A stretch of DNA of 64,000 bases, taken from the NCBI RefSeq assembly GCF_030068605.1, contig NZ_JASJOU010000008.1, forward strand, positions 248,001 to 312,000. Direction: 5' to 3'. Source of the stretch: Xanthocytophaga agilis (GTDB lineage: Bacteria; Bacteroidota; Bacteroidia; Cytophagales; 172606-1). A program made the translations under genes and the position numbers. A model generated the notes under the pieces. It had not been told where the DNA came from. It searched no databases and saw only the letters and a list, made by a program, of their open reading frames with translations. Positions 17,319 to 25,982 of this stretch are shown in pieces. Each line of letters begins with the position of its first letter. Positions within the stretch are counted from its first letter, which is position 1.

Positions 17319-17632
17319 ATCAAATCTCTTCACCTATTATTAATCTTTATCACGGAAGAACGCGAATCATCCCGAAAGTAGATTTTTTCCCCTATGTAGC
17401 TTCAGGAAACAATTATTGAAGCCCATGAAAATAGGTATCCGTTGCATCTGGTCGAGTATATTTACAATACTTAGGATGGGATTGCTCAACTCGATGCGGA
17501 TATGCACTACTGTAGTCTCATTAATTTCCTGAAAATCTACTCAAACTTTATATGTGTCCTTAATTTGCGAATATAGTATAGTGGATAATTAGATCTGTAT
17601 TTCTGGATGAAGAAAGAACCATACCAGAAATA
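17319..17632. other. gene-free stretch with a degraded coding remnant
   Basis: One frame reads QETIIEAHENRYPLHLVEY and IAQLDADMHYCSLINFLK with a stop between, suggesting a decayed gene I cannot name. The 65 bases at 17470-17534 recur at 50875-50939 with one mismatch, so the remnant belongs to a repeated mobile sequence. Confidence 0.45.
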
Positions 17633-18346
17633 CTAAAGCTTTTTTAATATTTCTGGTATCTTTTTATCCTGTTCGTTTTTTGCTCTTTTTGCTTGATGTT
17701 CTGCCAATTCACCTGTATAAGATATTGATACCATAAAAATCTTGCTACCATTTCTTGTATCATTTTTCATTGATAGGGAGTGATCTTCTGTAAGTATAAT
17801 TTTCTTCTTCTTCGATTTCCAAAGATGAGTAAGTGAGTAACGTATTATATGATTTTCAGTTTTAATTGATTTCCCATATTTTTGAGTCAAAAGTCTAATT
17901 ATATTATCAATATTCGCCATACTAATTTTATCTTCGTTTTGATTACGATTCATTATAGATAATTTTATTTCTACTAATCGCAATTTTTCATCAAATATCC
18001 CTACTCCGTCAAATCTGTTATTATCAATTTCATAGGTAAAAGATATATATTCAGGAGCATTACCATAGATAGGGTTAAGCTGATCCTTTTCACCTATAGT
18101 GACAAACTGTTCCTGTGACATCCCATCCCAAAAATTTGCTATTAATATTTTAGATTGGTTAATCTGGATGAGTGAATCAATGATTGCATTGTCTAATCTT
18201 TCTATCTTTCTAATAGGCACTGTAACTGTATCTATTTCTACTTGGTTTTCCATGGTGTCAACAATCTGATTGTTCTCTGTATATTGATCAGACTGCCTTT
18301 GAGTACAAGCACATAATAAAAAACAAGTAAATAGTAAACGGATCAT
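17633..18346 (-). CDS. lipoprotein of unknown function
   Basis: A 237-residue protein with a type II signal peptide (MIRLLFTCFLLCAC, lipobox LCAC, Cys at about residue 14). The mature part is mixed alpha/beta and mostly hydrophilic. No known domain is evident. Repeated FTYEIDNNRFDGVGIF/LRLVEIKLSIM strands suggest a small beta domain. It lies between two cargo modules and has no clear operon partner. Confidence 0.65.
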   Translation of the reverse strand: MIRLLFTCFLLCACTQRQSDQYTENNQIVDTMENQVEIDTVTVPIRKIERLDNAIIDSLIQINQSKILIANFWDGMSQEQFVTIGEKDQLNPIYGNAPEYISFTYEIDNNRFDGVGIFDEKLRLVEIKLSIMNRNQNEDKISMANIDNIIRLLTQKYGKSIKTENHIIRYSLTHLWKSKKKKIILTEDHSLSMKNDTRNGSKIFMVSISYTGELAEHQAKRAKNEQDKKIPEILKKL

Positions 18347-18540
18347 GCTTGCATAAATCTTTTATATGAATATTTTAAACACCTTTATCGAAATAAAGAT
18401 CATGAATTAGTTAAGGACAAGACCATGAGAAAAGTATCCATCCGAGCAAATACATATCCTCGCTCGGATAGATACTCAGCATTTATACTTTCTTAGTCTT
18501 GCTTCTAGAATATTCTCTCAGAAAGATTAAATATGAGATA

Positions 18541-19185
18541 TTAATGGTAAAGGTTTAGTAGGATATGATATAGAACTATCTCTTTTCCATTTCTTAAATG
18601 AGTGGCTTTAAAAACTTTTATATCTGTATATTCATAATTTTCTTCTTGTACAGACATAAGAGAATATTTATAAATGTGCTTTTCTATAAAATTTAGGTAA
18701 TTTGTAGAGAAGGAATCAAATTTTTTCGCTGTTACGTAAACAAGAATGAAGTTATGTTCAAGTCCTGTTGTATCATATTTAAACAGTTTGTCAATATGTA
18801 ATTTAAGGTAATCTTCTTTTAAAGAATCTAAATTAAGCGCTTCTATAATACTTAAAGGACGTTTATTTTTATCTCGAATAAAAATGTCTATTTCTCCTGG
18901 TGCTTTACCCGTATTTGATCTACTCCATCTTGTTTGATCCTTAATAAAGTAACCTTTGGCTTCAAGAACGGTGGCAACGAAGGTATTTCTGTTGTCTTCT
19001 AATTTTGCTTCAGCGTCATTGTCACCATCTGCTGATACTTGCCAATATATTTTATTTCCTTGAAGTACTAAACACACATCAATTAAGTTAGAAAGACAAG
19101 AACTAGATGATTGGTCATATAAGGTTCTATATGCTAGATACCATTCTAATGGATTATCAGTATTATACACTTTATCTATAATCAA
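18541..19185 (-). CDS. ABC-3C-like third component, C-terminal part (split gene)
   Basis: A 214-residue ORF whose only available start is TTG at 19183-19185. Its frame is open upstream to the T10 run at 19253-19262, where it joins the frame of the gene at 19236-20291. It holds GEIDIFIRDKNKRPLSIIEA, which resembles the core of PD-(D/E)xK nucleases although the usual ExK appears as EAL. Further on is HIDKLFKYDTTGLEHNFILV. I infer that it is the C-terminal domain of one protein of about 583 residues. It is the last gene of the operon. Confidence 0.55.
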   Translation of the reverse strand: MIIDKVYNTDNPLEWYLAYRTLYDQSSSSCLSNLIDVCLVLQGNKIYWQVSADGDNDAEAKLEDNRNTFVATVLEAKGYFIKDQTRWSRSNTGKAPGEIDIFIRDKNKRPLSIIEALNLDSLKEDYLKLHIDKLFKYDTTGLEHNFILVYVTAKKFDSFSTNYLNFIEKHIYKYSLMSVQEENYEYTDIKVFKATHLRNGKEIVLYHILLNLYH

Positions 19186-19235
19186 GTTAACTTGATTTAG
19201 ATTTTGTGAAGGAAATGAATCTATTAGAAGTTGTC

Positions 19236-20291
19236 TTAAATCATCACTAGAGTTTTTTTTTTATCTGTTATATTAGATGCTAATTCTTTTACTTTTTCTA
19301 TAAATTCATACTCTTTGCTATCAGAGGCTAATTCTTTCAATCTAGTATCAAGCCTTTGTAGTTGTGAATGAAATTGAGTAGCTAAATAAGGTTCAATGAA
19401 GTTTTTTTCTAAAGTTCTTGCGAAAATTGATGTAAGTACACTCTCATCTAATCTAGACTTTAGTTTTTCATTTTCTATCAAAGAGTACTCATTATGTAAT
19501 TCTGAGAGTTTTTCTCTTACATTGAGCCACAAGTTTGGATCTTCCTTTAATATTTTTATTAAAGAATTTAAGCTATTATAAAGACTTATATAATAATTCT
19601 TAGCATGATATTGCTTTCCATGCTTTATTGAAAAAAGTTCTTTTTTCAATAGATCTTGAGACAAGTGATCTAAGGTCAAATCAACTGTCTGAAGATTTCG
19701 GTTAAACAAATTAATAGTTATTTCTACTATTTGCTTATATATTAAAGTGTCTATCTGGTTTTCTGTTTGAAGGTGGCCTTTTGTAAAGAAAGAATTACTT
19801 TTTAATAGGTATTCTAAACGATCTTTTTGATTGCCTAAAAGACTCTTTTGAAAATATATCAATCCGAGTTTTAAAAAAGCTTCAGAGCTGATATCTGAAA
19901 ACCTACTATTAGTACTTTCTAAATATACATTTTCTATCTCTTCAGTATCTTCAGAATTAGGGCTATAAAAATAAAATAGATCTTTTAATCGTTGAACCTC
20001 TAGAAAGATAGTCTTAGTGTTAATATTACTGTTATTCCAGTCGTCAATTAAAATAGTAATCGTTTGTCTAGTTTTTATCCTCTTCAAGAATGTGCAATTT
20101 GTAAGACATTCTACAGCCTTCTTTCTAATATCAGGGTTTTCGTTAATATCTGTTATAATACTTTTTAGAACTTGAAGTATTTCTTTATCATTGCTATTTT
20201 CAACGAAAGCTACTACTTCCTTATCGAAAAAATGATATTTTTCTGATAAGGAAGTAGTAGCAAATTGAGCTATGTTGAAATTGTTTGGCAT
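19236..20291 (-). CDS. ABC-3C-like third component, N-terminal part (split gene)
   Basis: A 351-residue helical protein of unrecognised fold, perhaps a helical-repeat scaffold. The ATG at 20289-20291 overlaps the stop of the ABC ATPase gene (TAATG), a sign of translational coupling. The frame ends eight codons after a run of ten A residues on the coding strand. A one-base slip in that run would fuse it to the downstream nuclease-like ORF. In ABC-three-component systems, an ATPase and a middle component are joined with an effector; this gene occupies that place. Confidence 0.6.
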   Translation of the reverse strand: MPNNFNIAQFATTSLSEKYHFFDKEVVAFVENSNDKEILQVLKSIITDINENPDIRKKAVECLTNCTFLKRIKTRQTITILIDDWNNSNINTKTIFLEVQRLKDLFYFYSPNSEDTEEIENVYLESTNSRFSDISSEAFLKLGLIYFQKSLLGNQKDRLEYLLKSNSFFTKGHLQTENQIDTLIYKQIVEITINLFNRNLQTVDLTLDHLSQDLLKKELFSIKHGKQYHAKNYYISLYNSLNSLIKILKEDPNLWLNVREKLSELHNEYSLIENEKLKSRLDESVLTSIFARTLEKNFIEPYLATQFHSQLQRLDTRLKELASDSKEYEFIEKVKELASNITDKKKTLVMI

Positions 20292-22393
20292 TAAAAAATG
20301 TATTCGTTCTCTGGTGTTATTATTTGTTGTTCAACTATATCTGTTAAATCTCTTTCAGCTGTACCTACTATTATTTGTAACTCATTTTTGTAGTCACTGT
20401 GTATCTCCTTCAAAATATTTGACAGGCCTGCAATATACTTCTTATCTCCTTCTTCTTTACCTGGGCTATCAATAATTAAACATTTTGTATGATGGCCAAA
20501 ATTCATTTCGGCATCCAATTGTATTAAGCTAAGGTAAAGTGCTAATTTAGCTCTTAATTGTTCTCCTTCTGTTATTTTTGAAAATAACACATATTTTGCT
20601 CCTTGATGGAATTGTATATCTAGCTTATCAGTAATTTGGATATCACTAATTGATGTTAGACCCATTTTATTTACTTGGACAAGCATTAACTTTCGTAATT
20701 TCTCAAGAATGAGATTAGAACTTTCAAATCTCATTTTTACTAATAATGAAATCGCTTTCTCTAAAATCTTAATTTTTAATTTTATTTTACTATCTTCTAA
20801 TGATTCTTTTTCTATAAGCTCTTTTAGCCTATATTCAATAACAGCTTTCTCACCGATTAATTTTTCTATTTGTTTATCCTCTATTAAAAAAAGTTGTCTT
20901 TCTTTATAAATGCTATCTTCTACTTTCTGTAACTCAGAATCAAAATTAGTTTGACTTAAGTATTCTTGGCGTTTTTCATTAAGAATAGATAGGCTTTGAG
21001 TAGTTTCTTCTAAATCTTTTTTAGTTTTGGTTAAATCATTCTTTAAAGCTTCCTCCTCTTTTATTAGACTTTCTATTTGCTGAGATAATTGCCTTATCTT
21101 AAACTCAAAACTAGTTTTTTTAGTTTGTAAAATGTCTTCATTTATATCATTATCGCATATTGCACACTTATGTTCTTTGACTTTTTCATGTTGTTTCTTT
21201 TTATCTATTGTATGGCTACAACTCGGACATTTCTTTATATCTAAGTTGGAAAAAAATATTCCAATTTGAAGATACTCTTCTAGGTCATTTTTTTGCTTGC
21301 GAGATTTGTTTAATTGTTTTTGTATATCTCTTAATGTGGCGCTAGATTCATTTTTATCCAGCTCAAACATTGATTTCTTATTGATTTCATCTCTAATTTT
21401 ATTATTTATGTCTACTAAAGAAGCATTTATATTACCCTTCTTTAGTATTATATCATTGTATTCAGTGTACAGTTTTTGAATTTTTGATTTATCAGGAGTT
21501 TGATGGGCTAACTTCTCTAATTGAGTAGTAATTGTGTTTAATTGGTTTCTAAGATTATTCACCTCTTGCTTTCTATCACCTCCTTTTATTTCAGTTTTGA
21601 CAGAGTTCTCAGAACTTAACTTCTCACTTTTTACTGTTAGATAGTTAATTGGTGCTGTATACTCTATACCAAGTAACATCTGAAAAATTTTGTTCTGAGT
21701 ATTTCCAAACATTAATTCATTACTATCTTTAGACTCTAAAAAAATGGATTTATAATACGTATTCCATCCAATATTAACTTCTGTTAGAGAAGATTTACCT
21801 TTTTGTGATTTAGTATACTTTAATGTATAATAAAGAAATTGCTTATAAAAGAAATCCTGTATCTGAGCTTTGTAATCCTTTTCAGTTTCCGCTTTAAAAA
21901 TTACTTTCTCCTCATTTATTTTAATTTCTTCTCTATTATTAAACTTTCCGAATACTAATTGTCCTACTAGCTTTGTATTTTGAAGATTTAAATGAATCGT
22001 ATATTCTTTATCAGATATATTAAAATTAAGAAACACTTCATGTAACCAGGACTTTACATTAACCTTAATAGATGAATTACCTGTAAGAGCATATTTTATA
22101 ACCTTAAAAATACTTGATTTCCCCTTGAAGTTATCTGCGATCCACATATTGACTCCAGGTTCAATTTTTCTACTAAAGTTGATCACCTGTCCAGAGTAAT
22201 CTTGATGATCATCTACTTCTTTTTGTCCAGTAAATGAAATGTTGGTTAGTAAAAGCCTTTTACCTGTAGAAAGGGGAGAGTCACGATTATATATTTCCTT
22301 TAAATCTAATATTTCCTCGATATCTGATATAGAAAGTTCTGTTTGAAACTCTTGATATATAAGATTAATAAATTTTTCTAAGTCAAAACTCAT
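20291..22393 (-). CDS. SMC/Rad50-like ABC ATPase with zinc ribbon (ABC-3C ATPase)
   Basis: A 700-residue protein. The split ABC head has Walker A in ADNFKGKSSIFK (about residue 86) and Walker B in CLIIDSPGKEE near the C-terminus. Between them lie two long coiled coils around a hook with two CxxC pairs (CPSCSHTI and CAICDND), more than the single CxxC of Rad50. This plan fits the ABC ATPases of ABC-three-component conflict systems described by Krishnan, Burroughs, Iyer and Aravind. It overlaps the middle component by 4 bases and the next gene by 1 base, so the three are made together. Confidence 0.85.
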   Translation of the reverse strand: MSFDLEKFINLIYQEFQTELSISDIEEILDLKEIYNRDSPLSTGKRLLLTNISFTGQKEVDDHQDYSGQVINFSRKIEPGVNMWIADNFKGKSSIFKVIKYALTGNSSIKVNVKSWLHEVFLNFNISDKEYTIHLNLQNTKLVGQLVFGKFNNREEIKINEEKVIFKAETEKDYKAQIQDFFYKQFLYYTLKYTKSQKGKSSLTEVNIGWNTYYKSIFLESKDSNELMFGNTQNKIFQMLLGIEYTAPINYLTVKSEKLSSENSVKTEIKGGDRKQEVNNLRNQLNTITTQLEKLAHQTPDKSKIQKLYTEYNDIILKKGNINASLVDINNKIRDEINKKSMFELDKNESSATLRDIQKQLNKSRKQKNDLEEYLQIGIFFSNLDIKKCPSCSHTIDKKKQHEKVKEHKCAICDNDINEDILQTKKTSFEFKIRQLSQQIESLIKEEEALKNDLTKTKKDLEETTQSLSILNEKRQEYLSQTNFDSELQKVEDSIYKERQLFLIEDKQIEKLIGEKAVIEYRLKELIEKESLEDSKIKLKIKILEKAISLLVKMRFESSNLILEKLRKLMLVQVNKMGLTSISDIQITDKLDIQFHQGAKYVLFSKITEGEQLRAKLALYLSLIQLDAEMNFGHHTKCLIIDSPGKEEGDKKYIAGLSNILKEIHSDYKNELQIIVGTAERDLTDIVEQQIITPENEYIF

Positions 22394-23061
22394 AATTCAA
22401 GATTAAATAGTTGTTCATATTTTTCTTTCACTTTACTGCTAATTTCGGTAATGTAATCTTTGTAAGAGGTATCTCTGTATTCTGAAATCTTATACTGGGC
22501 AACTTTCAACTCATTACCTGTCTTATTTCCAAAGTAATTGCGAATTAATTTACATCGATTAACATACCAAGTAAGTTGTGAAAGGGATTGTAATAGGCTT
22601 TCAACTTTATCTATCGCATAATCTGTTATGAAGTATTCCTTTTCTACACTTTTTAAACTTACGGTAGTTTCGCTTTTGTAATCAATGAAGCCAATACCTA
22701 TTAAAAAGCCTATGACATCATCAATATCTTCATAGGCGCCAAAGAAGAATCGCTCCATTTCTAATCTTTTAAATATTGGTTCCTTATTATCAAAAATTGA
22801 TTTGACATGGGTTTGAATTTCATTTTTTTGCTTTTCATCACTCTCAGCAAGTAACAGTAGTTCGTATGCTAAATAATCTGGATTCCTGAGCAAGAAGTCT
22901 AGTTTTTGTATTCTTACCTCTGTTCTAAATATTTTTTTACGTGATGGAAATTCGGAATCTGAATAGGGTTCAGAAAAGAAGTATAAGATTAAGAAAATTC
23001 TCAAACGATCTTTATAGCTTCTTATTTCTTCATTAATACTTAAATCTTCAGATAAATCCAT
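22390..23061 (-). CDS. ABC-3C-like middle component
   Basis: A 223-residue soluble, mostly helical protein. It begins the operon and its stop overlaps the start of the ABC ATPase (ATGA). Size, position and the winged-helix-like part (IDDVIGFLIGIGFIDYKSE, about residues 125-145) are as expected for the middle component that links ATPase and effector in ABC-three-component systems. The assignment depends mainly on gene order. Confidence 0.65.
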   Translation of the reverse strand: MDLSEDLSINEEIRSYKDRLRIFLILYFFSEPYSDSEFPSRKKIFRTEVRIQKLDFLLRNPDYLAYELLLLAESDEKQKNEIQTHVKSIFDNKEPIFKRLEMERFFFGAYEDIDDVIGFLIGIGFIDYKSETTVSLKSVEKEYFITDYAIDKVESLLQSLSQLTWYVNRCKLIRNYFGNKTGNELKVAQYKISEYRDTSYKDYITEISSKVKEKYEQLFNLEL

Positions 23062-23308
23062 TTGTATAAGTAAATAAATTGAGTCTTATAAAAACAGCTG
23101 AAATTTAAGATTCTTTTTTAGAATATCTACTGAAAAAAGTTTAGATAATTACATCTGAATTAAGGTAAAATTGAATAAAAGTTTACTCCCATTCTCACTC
23201 CGTTTCGCTACGCTGCCACTAAAGCAGCCTTCGGCAGATAGGAGGGACTAGGGGCTCTCCCGGTTTGATAGTCGAAAATACCAAATTAGCTACTGGTGCA
23301 TAGTAGGC
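23062..23308. other. junction DNA beside the IS66 remnant
   Basis: From about 23190 the sequence becomes GC-richer and repeat-like (TCGCTACGCTGCCACTAAAG, GGCAGATAGGAGGG). It is probably the eroded end of the IS66 insertion. Confidence 0.35.
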
Positions 23309-23640
23309 CTACAAGTAGCCTAAATGACAAGTTCCTTTCTTATCGCCATCTTGTACCATTAGTGTAGTTTCATCGACTTGAATATATCGATTAGCCAGCA
23401 CTTCCCGCTTTAAGCTATTGTATAAAGGCTCTAATAATCCACACACAGCTGTAATGACTCCGAAACGGTAGAAGCAGCCAGATGAATACATATCCGTTCG
23501 AACCGACAGAAAGCGGCTCGGGTTAGATTGCTTTGCTTGAAGCGTTGATATAGCCGAAGCATCCGAGCTTGTAAAGGTAAGTTGTCTGTCATTCTGCAAA
23601 GCTACCTGTTCCAAGTAAAGACGGTCTGGCTCGGACGCTT
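23309..23640 (-). pseudogene. IS66-family transposase remnant
   Basis: The segment LLEPLYNSLKREVLANRYIQ followed by VDETTLMVQDGDKKGTCHLGYL is a clear piece of the IS66 TnpC catalytic region, with the family's VDET motif. Upstream, related words occur in different phases (LRLYQRFK, STVSESLQLCVDY), so there are several frameshifts. Nothing remains of tnpA or tnpB. It is a dead fragment of a few hundred bases. It marks a past insertion at the left edge of the first backbone module. Confidence 0.75.
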
Positions 23641-23642
23641 AC

Positions 23643-23696
23643 TGAGAAAACAAAAAAGACAACCACTTAAAATTGGTTGTCTTTTTTGTTTTCTCA
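23643..23696. terminator. perfect 23-bp hairpin terminator
   Basis: TGAGAAAACAAAAAAGACAACCA pairs exactly across an 8-base loop, giving A and T tracts on the two sides. Its last bases hold the stop codon of the DUF3846 gene, whose transcript it should end. Confidence 0.75.
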
Positions 23697-24056
23697 TGAT
23701 AGAAAGGTAATTGCCGGTTCTTCTTCACATTCTTTATAAAATGTAATATTCTCCTTCACCCAATCAATAAAGTTACGCTTGGCACTAGCAGTATTACCCA
23801 TCGGATCAGCTCCTGCTATTATTCCGTTCCCTGCAATGGGTTGTCTGAATCCAGATAAAGACCAATAGCCAGGATGATCTCTGTATAAACCTTCATCATC
23901 TACATAACAACCATGATAGTCATCCAGATTAAAATGAGAGACTGTATCACAGTTAATATGTTTATAAAATGAATCGAGAGTGTCATCTTCAGGGATATCA
24001 ACAATATATACTGATTGAGTAGCAACGTCTATTTTTATAGCTTGTATAGTATTCAT
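23694..24056 (-). CDS. DUF3846-like protein, backbone copy 1
   Basis: 120 residues from the ATG at 24054-24056 (MNTIQAIKIDVATQSVYIV). The middle part, YHGCYVDDEGLYRDHPGYWS then FRQPIAGNGIIAGADPMGNT, matches the DUF3846 pattern seen in plasmid and phage proteins of Bacteroidota and Actinobacteria; no activity is known. It is the last gene of a leftward trio repeated at 52246-53320, where the homologue has a more diverged C-terminus. Confidence 0.75.
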   Translation of the reverse strand: MNTIQAIKIDVATQSVYIVDIPEDDTLDSFYKHINCDTVSHFNLDDYHGCYVDDEGLYRDHPGYWSLSGFRQPIAGNGIIAGADPMGNTASAKRNFIDWVKENITFYKECEEEPAITFLS

Positions 24057-24103
24057 GAGTAATAAAAGATGTGGTAAAAAAGAAAAAGTAATAAATACTG
24101 CCA

Positions 24104-24319
24104 TTAGGCAGCATCTGAAAAAAGGTATTCATCCCGGCCATATTCCCAACACTCCAAGCGGAGGTTTTCAAACAGATTCTGATCTTCGAAAAACTCCAGC
24201 AATTCAACTGTATCTGATTTGGCTGTAATACCAACAATGCTTACATCATCATCGACAGGATTGTATATAAATTTGATTAAGAGTCCAGGATACTTTTTAG
24301 AAGAATGGTAAGATTTCAT
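24104..24319 (-). CDS. 71-aa backbone protein, copy 1
   Basis: The ATG at 24317-24319 is preferred to a start 44 codons upstream because the second copy (52658-52873) is conserved from exactly this Met. The product is acidic at the C-terminus (ECWEYGRDEYLFSDAA), with no signal or known domain. It lies between the 126-aa gene and the DUF3846 gene. The two copies differ at about ten residues, mainly conservatively, so the protein appears to be under selection. Confidence 0.65.
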   Translation of the reverse strand: MKSYHSSKKYPGLLIKFIYNPVDDDVSIVGITAKSDTVELLEFFEDQNLFENLRLECWEYGRDEYLFSDAA

Positions 24320-24352
24320 ATCTTTGCCCTTATTTTTATTATTTGAGACAGG

Positions 24353-24370
24353 CCCGCTCCTTAGAGCGGG
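24353..24370. terminator. intercistronic hairpin, copy 1
   Basis: CCCGCTC-CTTA-GAGCGGG followed on the plus strand by TTTTGTTTT. The second copy of the operon has a hairpin of other sequence at the same place (52913-52931). Confidence 0.55.
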
Positions 24371-24377
24371 TTTTGTT

Positions 24378-24758
24378 TTAGGCGGCAGGTTGTATGCCCT
24401 GTGGCCAGAGCGGGATAATTCTGGCTCCCTCTTCTCTCTGTCTTTCTGCAACTCTGGCGGGTTCTGACAAATTCATACTATACTGAATTTGAAAAAGCTG
24501 CATTAATTTTTTTGTTGCCTTGGTCTCTGCATTGGTAAACTCATACACTTCTATTTCGTGAATCAGGCCTAACTCCTGATCTACTGCAAAGCGTTCCCGG
24601 CATTCTGCAACTTTGAGAACTTCATAACTGATATAGTTGTCCATGATGGTAACAACCCGGCAGCAGGCAGATGATCCGCTACCAAACACACCTATAAAGG
24701 TGTGAGCGCCTTGTACCTTATAGGCACGGCGAGCAAGTGAAGATTGATTTGATTTCAT
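24378..24758 (-). CDS. 126-aa backbone protein, copy 1
   Basis: First gene of the leftward trio. No known domain is seen. The N-terminus is basic (MKSNQSSLARRAYKVQGAHT), the middle has a Cys-Cys pair (GSGSSACCRVV), and the C-terminus is rich in Glu/Arg (VAERQREEGARIIPLW). The second copy at 52940-53320 differs at about a dozen residues. Found divergently from the SLOG gene in both copies. Confidence 0.65.
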   Translation of the reverse strand: MKSNQSSLARRAYKVQGAHTFIGVFGSGSSACCRVVTIMDNYISYEVLKVAECRERFAVDQELGLIHEIEVYEFTNAETKATKKLMQLFQIQYSMNLSEPARVAERQREEGARIIPLWPQGIQPAA

Positions 24759-24778
24759 GTGTTATTTTTATTATTTGA

Positions 24779-24890
24779 TAGTATAAATATAACACATATT
24801 TGTGTGAAAGGCAAATAGAAATACAATAATATATGATAAAAAATAACATTTATTGTTGTATTTTATCATAAGAAATGCTATATTTATACT
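24779..24890. promoter_or_regulatory. divergent promoter region with mirrored boxes
   Basis: TAGTATAAATATA at 24779 is mirrored by TATATTTATACTA just before the SLOG ATG at 24891. TATATTTA resembles the Bacteroidota -7 box. On the right it lies so close to the ATG that the SLOG mRNA could be leaderless. The arrangement is kept at 53335-53454. Confidence 0.45.
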
Positions 24891-25274
24891 ATGAGACTAG
24901 CAATAACAGGAAGCAGAAGCATACAGGAATGTGCAGAACTTCAGGAAGAACTGGAAAGACTGCCAATCACAGAAATGATACATGGCGGAGCTGCAGGAGT
25001 AGACCAACTCGCAGCCGCATGGGCGATAAGCAAAGGAATAAAGGTGACAGAAATAAAACCTGACTATACTACCTATGGTGCCGGAGCTCCTCACATACGG
25101 AATTCAGAAATAGTAAAGCAAGCTGATAAGGTGCTAGCCTGTTGGGATGGTGAAAGCAAAGGAACTGCCAGTACCATCAAGAAAGCGGAAGCAAACGGGA
25201 AACTGCTAAAAGTGATCACTTATAAGCCAGAAAAGCAGATAGAGCAACCACCCGAACAGCTGGAGCTCTGGTGA
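24891..25274 (+). CDS. SLOG-family (YspA/DUF2493-like) nucleotide-binding protein, copy 1
   Basis: A 127-residue Rossmann-like protein. It begins with MRLAITGSRSI, the nucleotide-binding loop of the SLOG superfamily, then IHGGAAGVDQLAAAWA, the second conserved motif, and GESKGTASTIKKAE near the end. SLOG proteins bind nucleotides or their derivatives and act as sensors or processors in conflict and phage biology. The second copy at 53455 has a stop codon in the middle, so this is the only intact one here. Confidence 0.85.
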   Translation: MRLAITGSRSIQECAELQEELERLPITEMIHGGAAGVDQLAAAWAISKGIKVTEIKPDYTTYGAGAPHIRNSEIVKQADKVLACWDGESKGTASTIKKAEANGKLLKVITYKPEKQIEQPPEQLELW

Positions 25275-25426
25275 GCTAGGCGGCAGAGCCGCCCTCAGAG
25301 GCAAACCCGACAAAGGAAAAGAACAAAATCCGCCTCCTGCGTGGCAACGCAAATAAAATCCTAGCCTATTATATTTGGTGTGAAGGTACGGACCGGCCAG
25401 CTGGCCAACCCGCATAAAGTAAAAGA

Positions 25427-25561
25427 CAAAACCGCCAAAACAAAAAAGCGACAGCCACACGCAGGGGCCGGCCACTACCCGCAAGGCCGAGCGAAGCGAG
25501 CTTGTATAGCCTTGCGGGTAGTGGATGGACGCTGCATCTTGTTTTTGTTTTGGTGGTTTTG
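25427..25561. ncRNA. extended hairpin element, copy 1 (candidate structured RNA or DNA)
   Basis: Outer stem: 20 bp from CAAAACCGCCAAAACAAAAA to its complement at 25542-25561 with one G-U. Middle: a weaker stem around GCAGGGGCC. Inner stem: CCACTACCCGCAAGGC with GCCTTGCGGGTAGTGG, 16 bp perfect, around a 21-base loop GAGCGAAGCGAGC-rich. The same element is at 53992-54126 between the same genes. Open frames cross it on both strands, but their residue changes between copies look unselected, so I favour a structural role. Confidence 0.55.
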
Positions 25562-25659
25562 TTCCTTAGTTGCGGGTTTGTTAGCTGGTTTCAAACACGA
25601 AACATCAATTTGAGTTGTTAACTAAGAATCAAGTATACTTTTATAGACCTTTATTAAAT

Positions 25660-25965
25660 ATGAAAACCACAGGAGAAATCTTTGATGCTGTTGTAGAAGC
25701 TTTGGGCATTAGTTATGCGGAAATGGCTAAGAAAATAGGATTATCTCGTCCCGATCTATTCTATAATATGCGTGCAGGTAAGTCCAATCCTGGTTATGAG
25801 ACTTTACAGGCTATTGCAAAAGCTTATCCGCAGATTGATTGTCGGTTCTTATTAACAGGTGAAGGGAATCCACTAATAAAAGTGGTTACCTCTCCTGAAA
25901 ATGAATTAAAAGAGTATCTTAAAAAGATAATTATAGAAATTGAAAAGGAAAAAACTAAGGATTAA
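25660..25965 (+). CDS. XRE-like helix-turn-helix regulator, copy 1
   Basis: 101 residues from the ATG at 25660; the 15 codons upstream are conserved DNA but start from a TTG. The HTH is clear: ALGISYAEMAKKIGLSRPDL then FYNMRAGKSNPGYETLQAIA. The next part, YPQIDCRFLLTGEG, is the helix-4/5 end typical of Bacteroidota phage-repressor-like XRE proteins. The C-terminal tail differs between copies. It may regulate the module or the cargo, and could bind the dispersed palindromes (inference). Confidence 0.8.
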   Translation: MKTTGEIFDAVVEALGISYAEMAKKIGLSRPDLFYNMRAGKSNPGYETLQAIAKAYPQIDCRFLLTGEGNPLIKVVTSPENELKEYLKKIIIEIEKEKTKD

Positions 25966-25982
25966 GCTTTTTAGACCTATAA

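Noticed and set aside
25206-25613. Overlapping 77- and 92-codon ORFs on both strands over the hairpin element, also at 53824-54178
   Set aside because: Both strands are open in both copies, but amino-acid changes between copies are frequent and non-conservative, better explained by the GC-rich inverted repeat.
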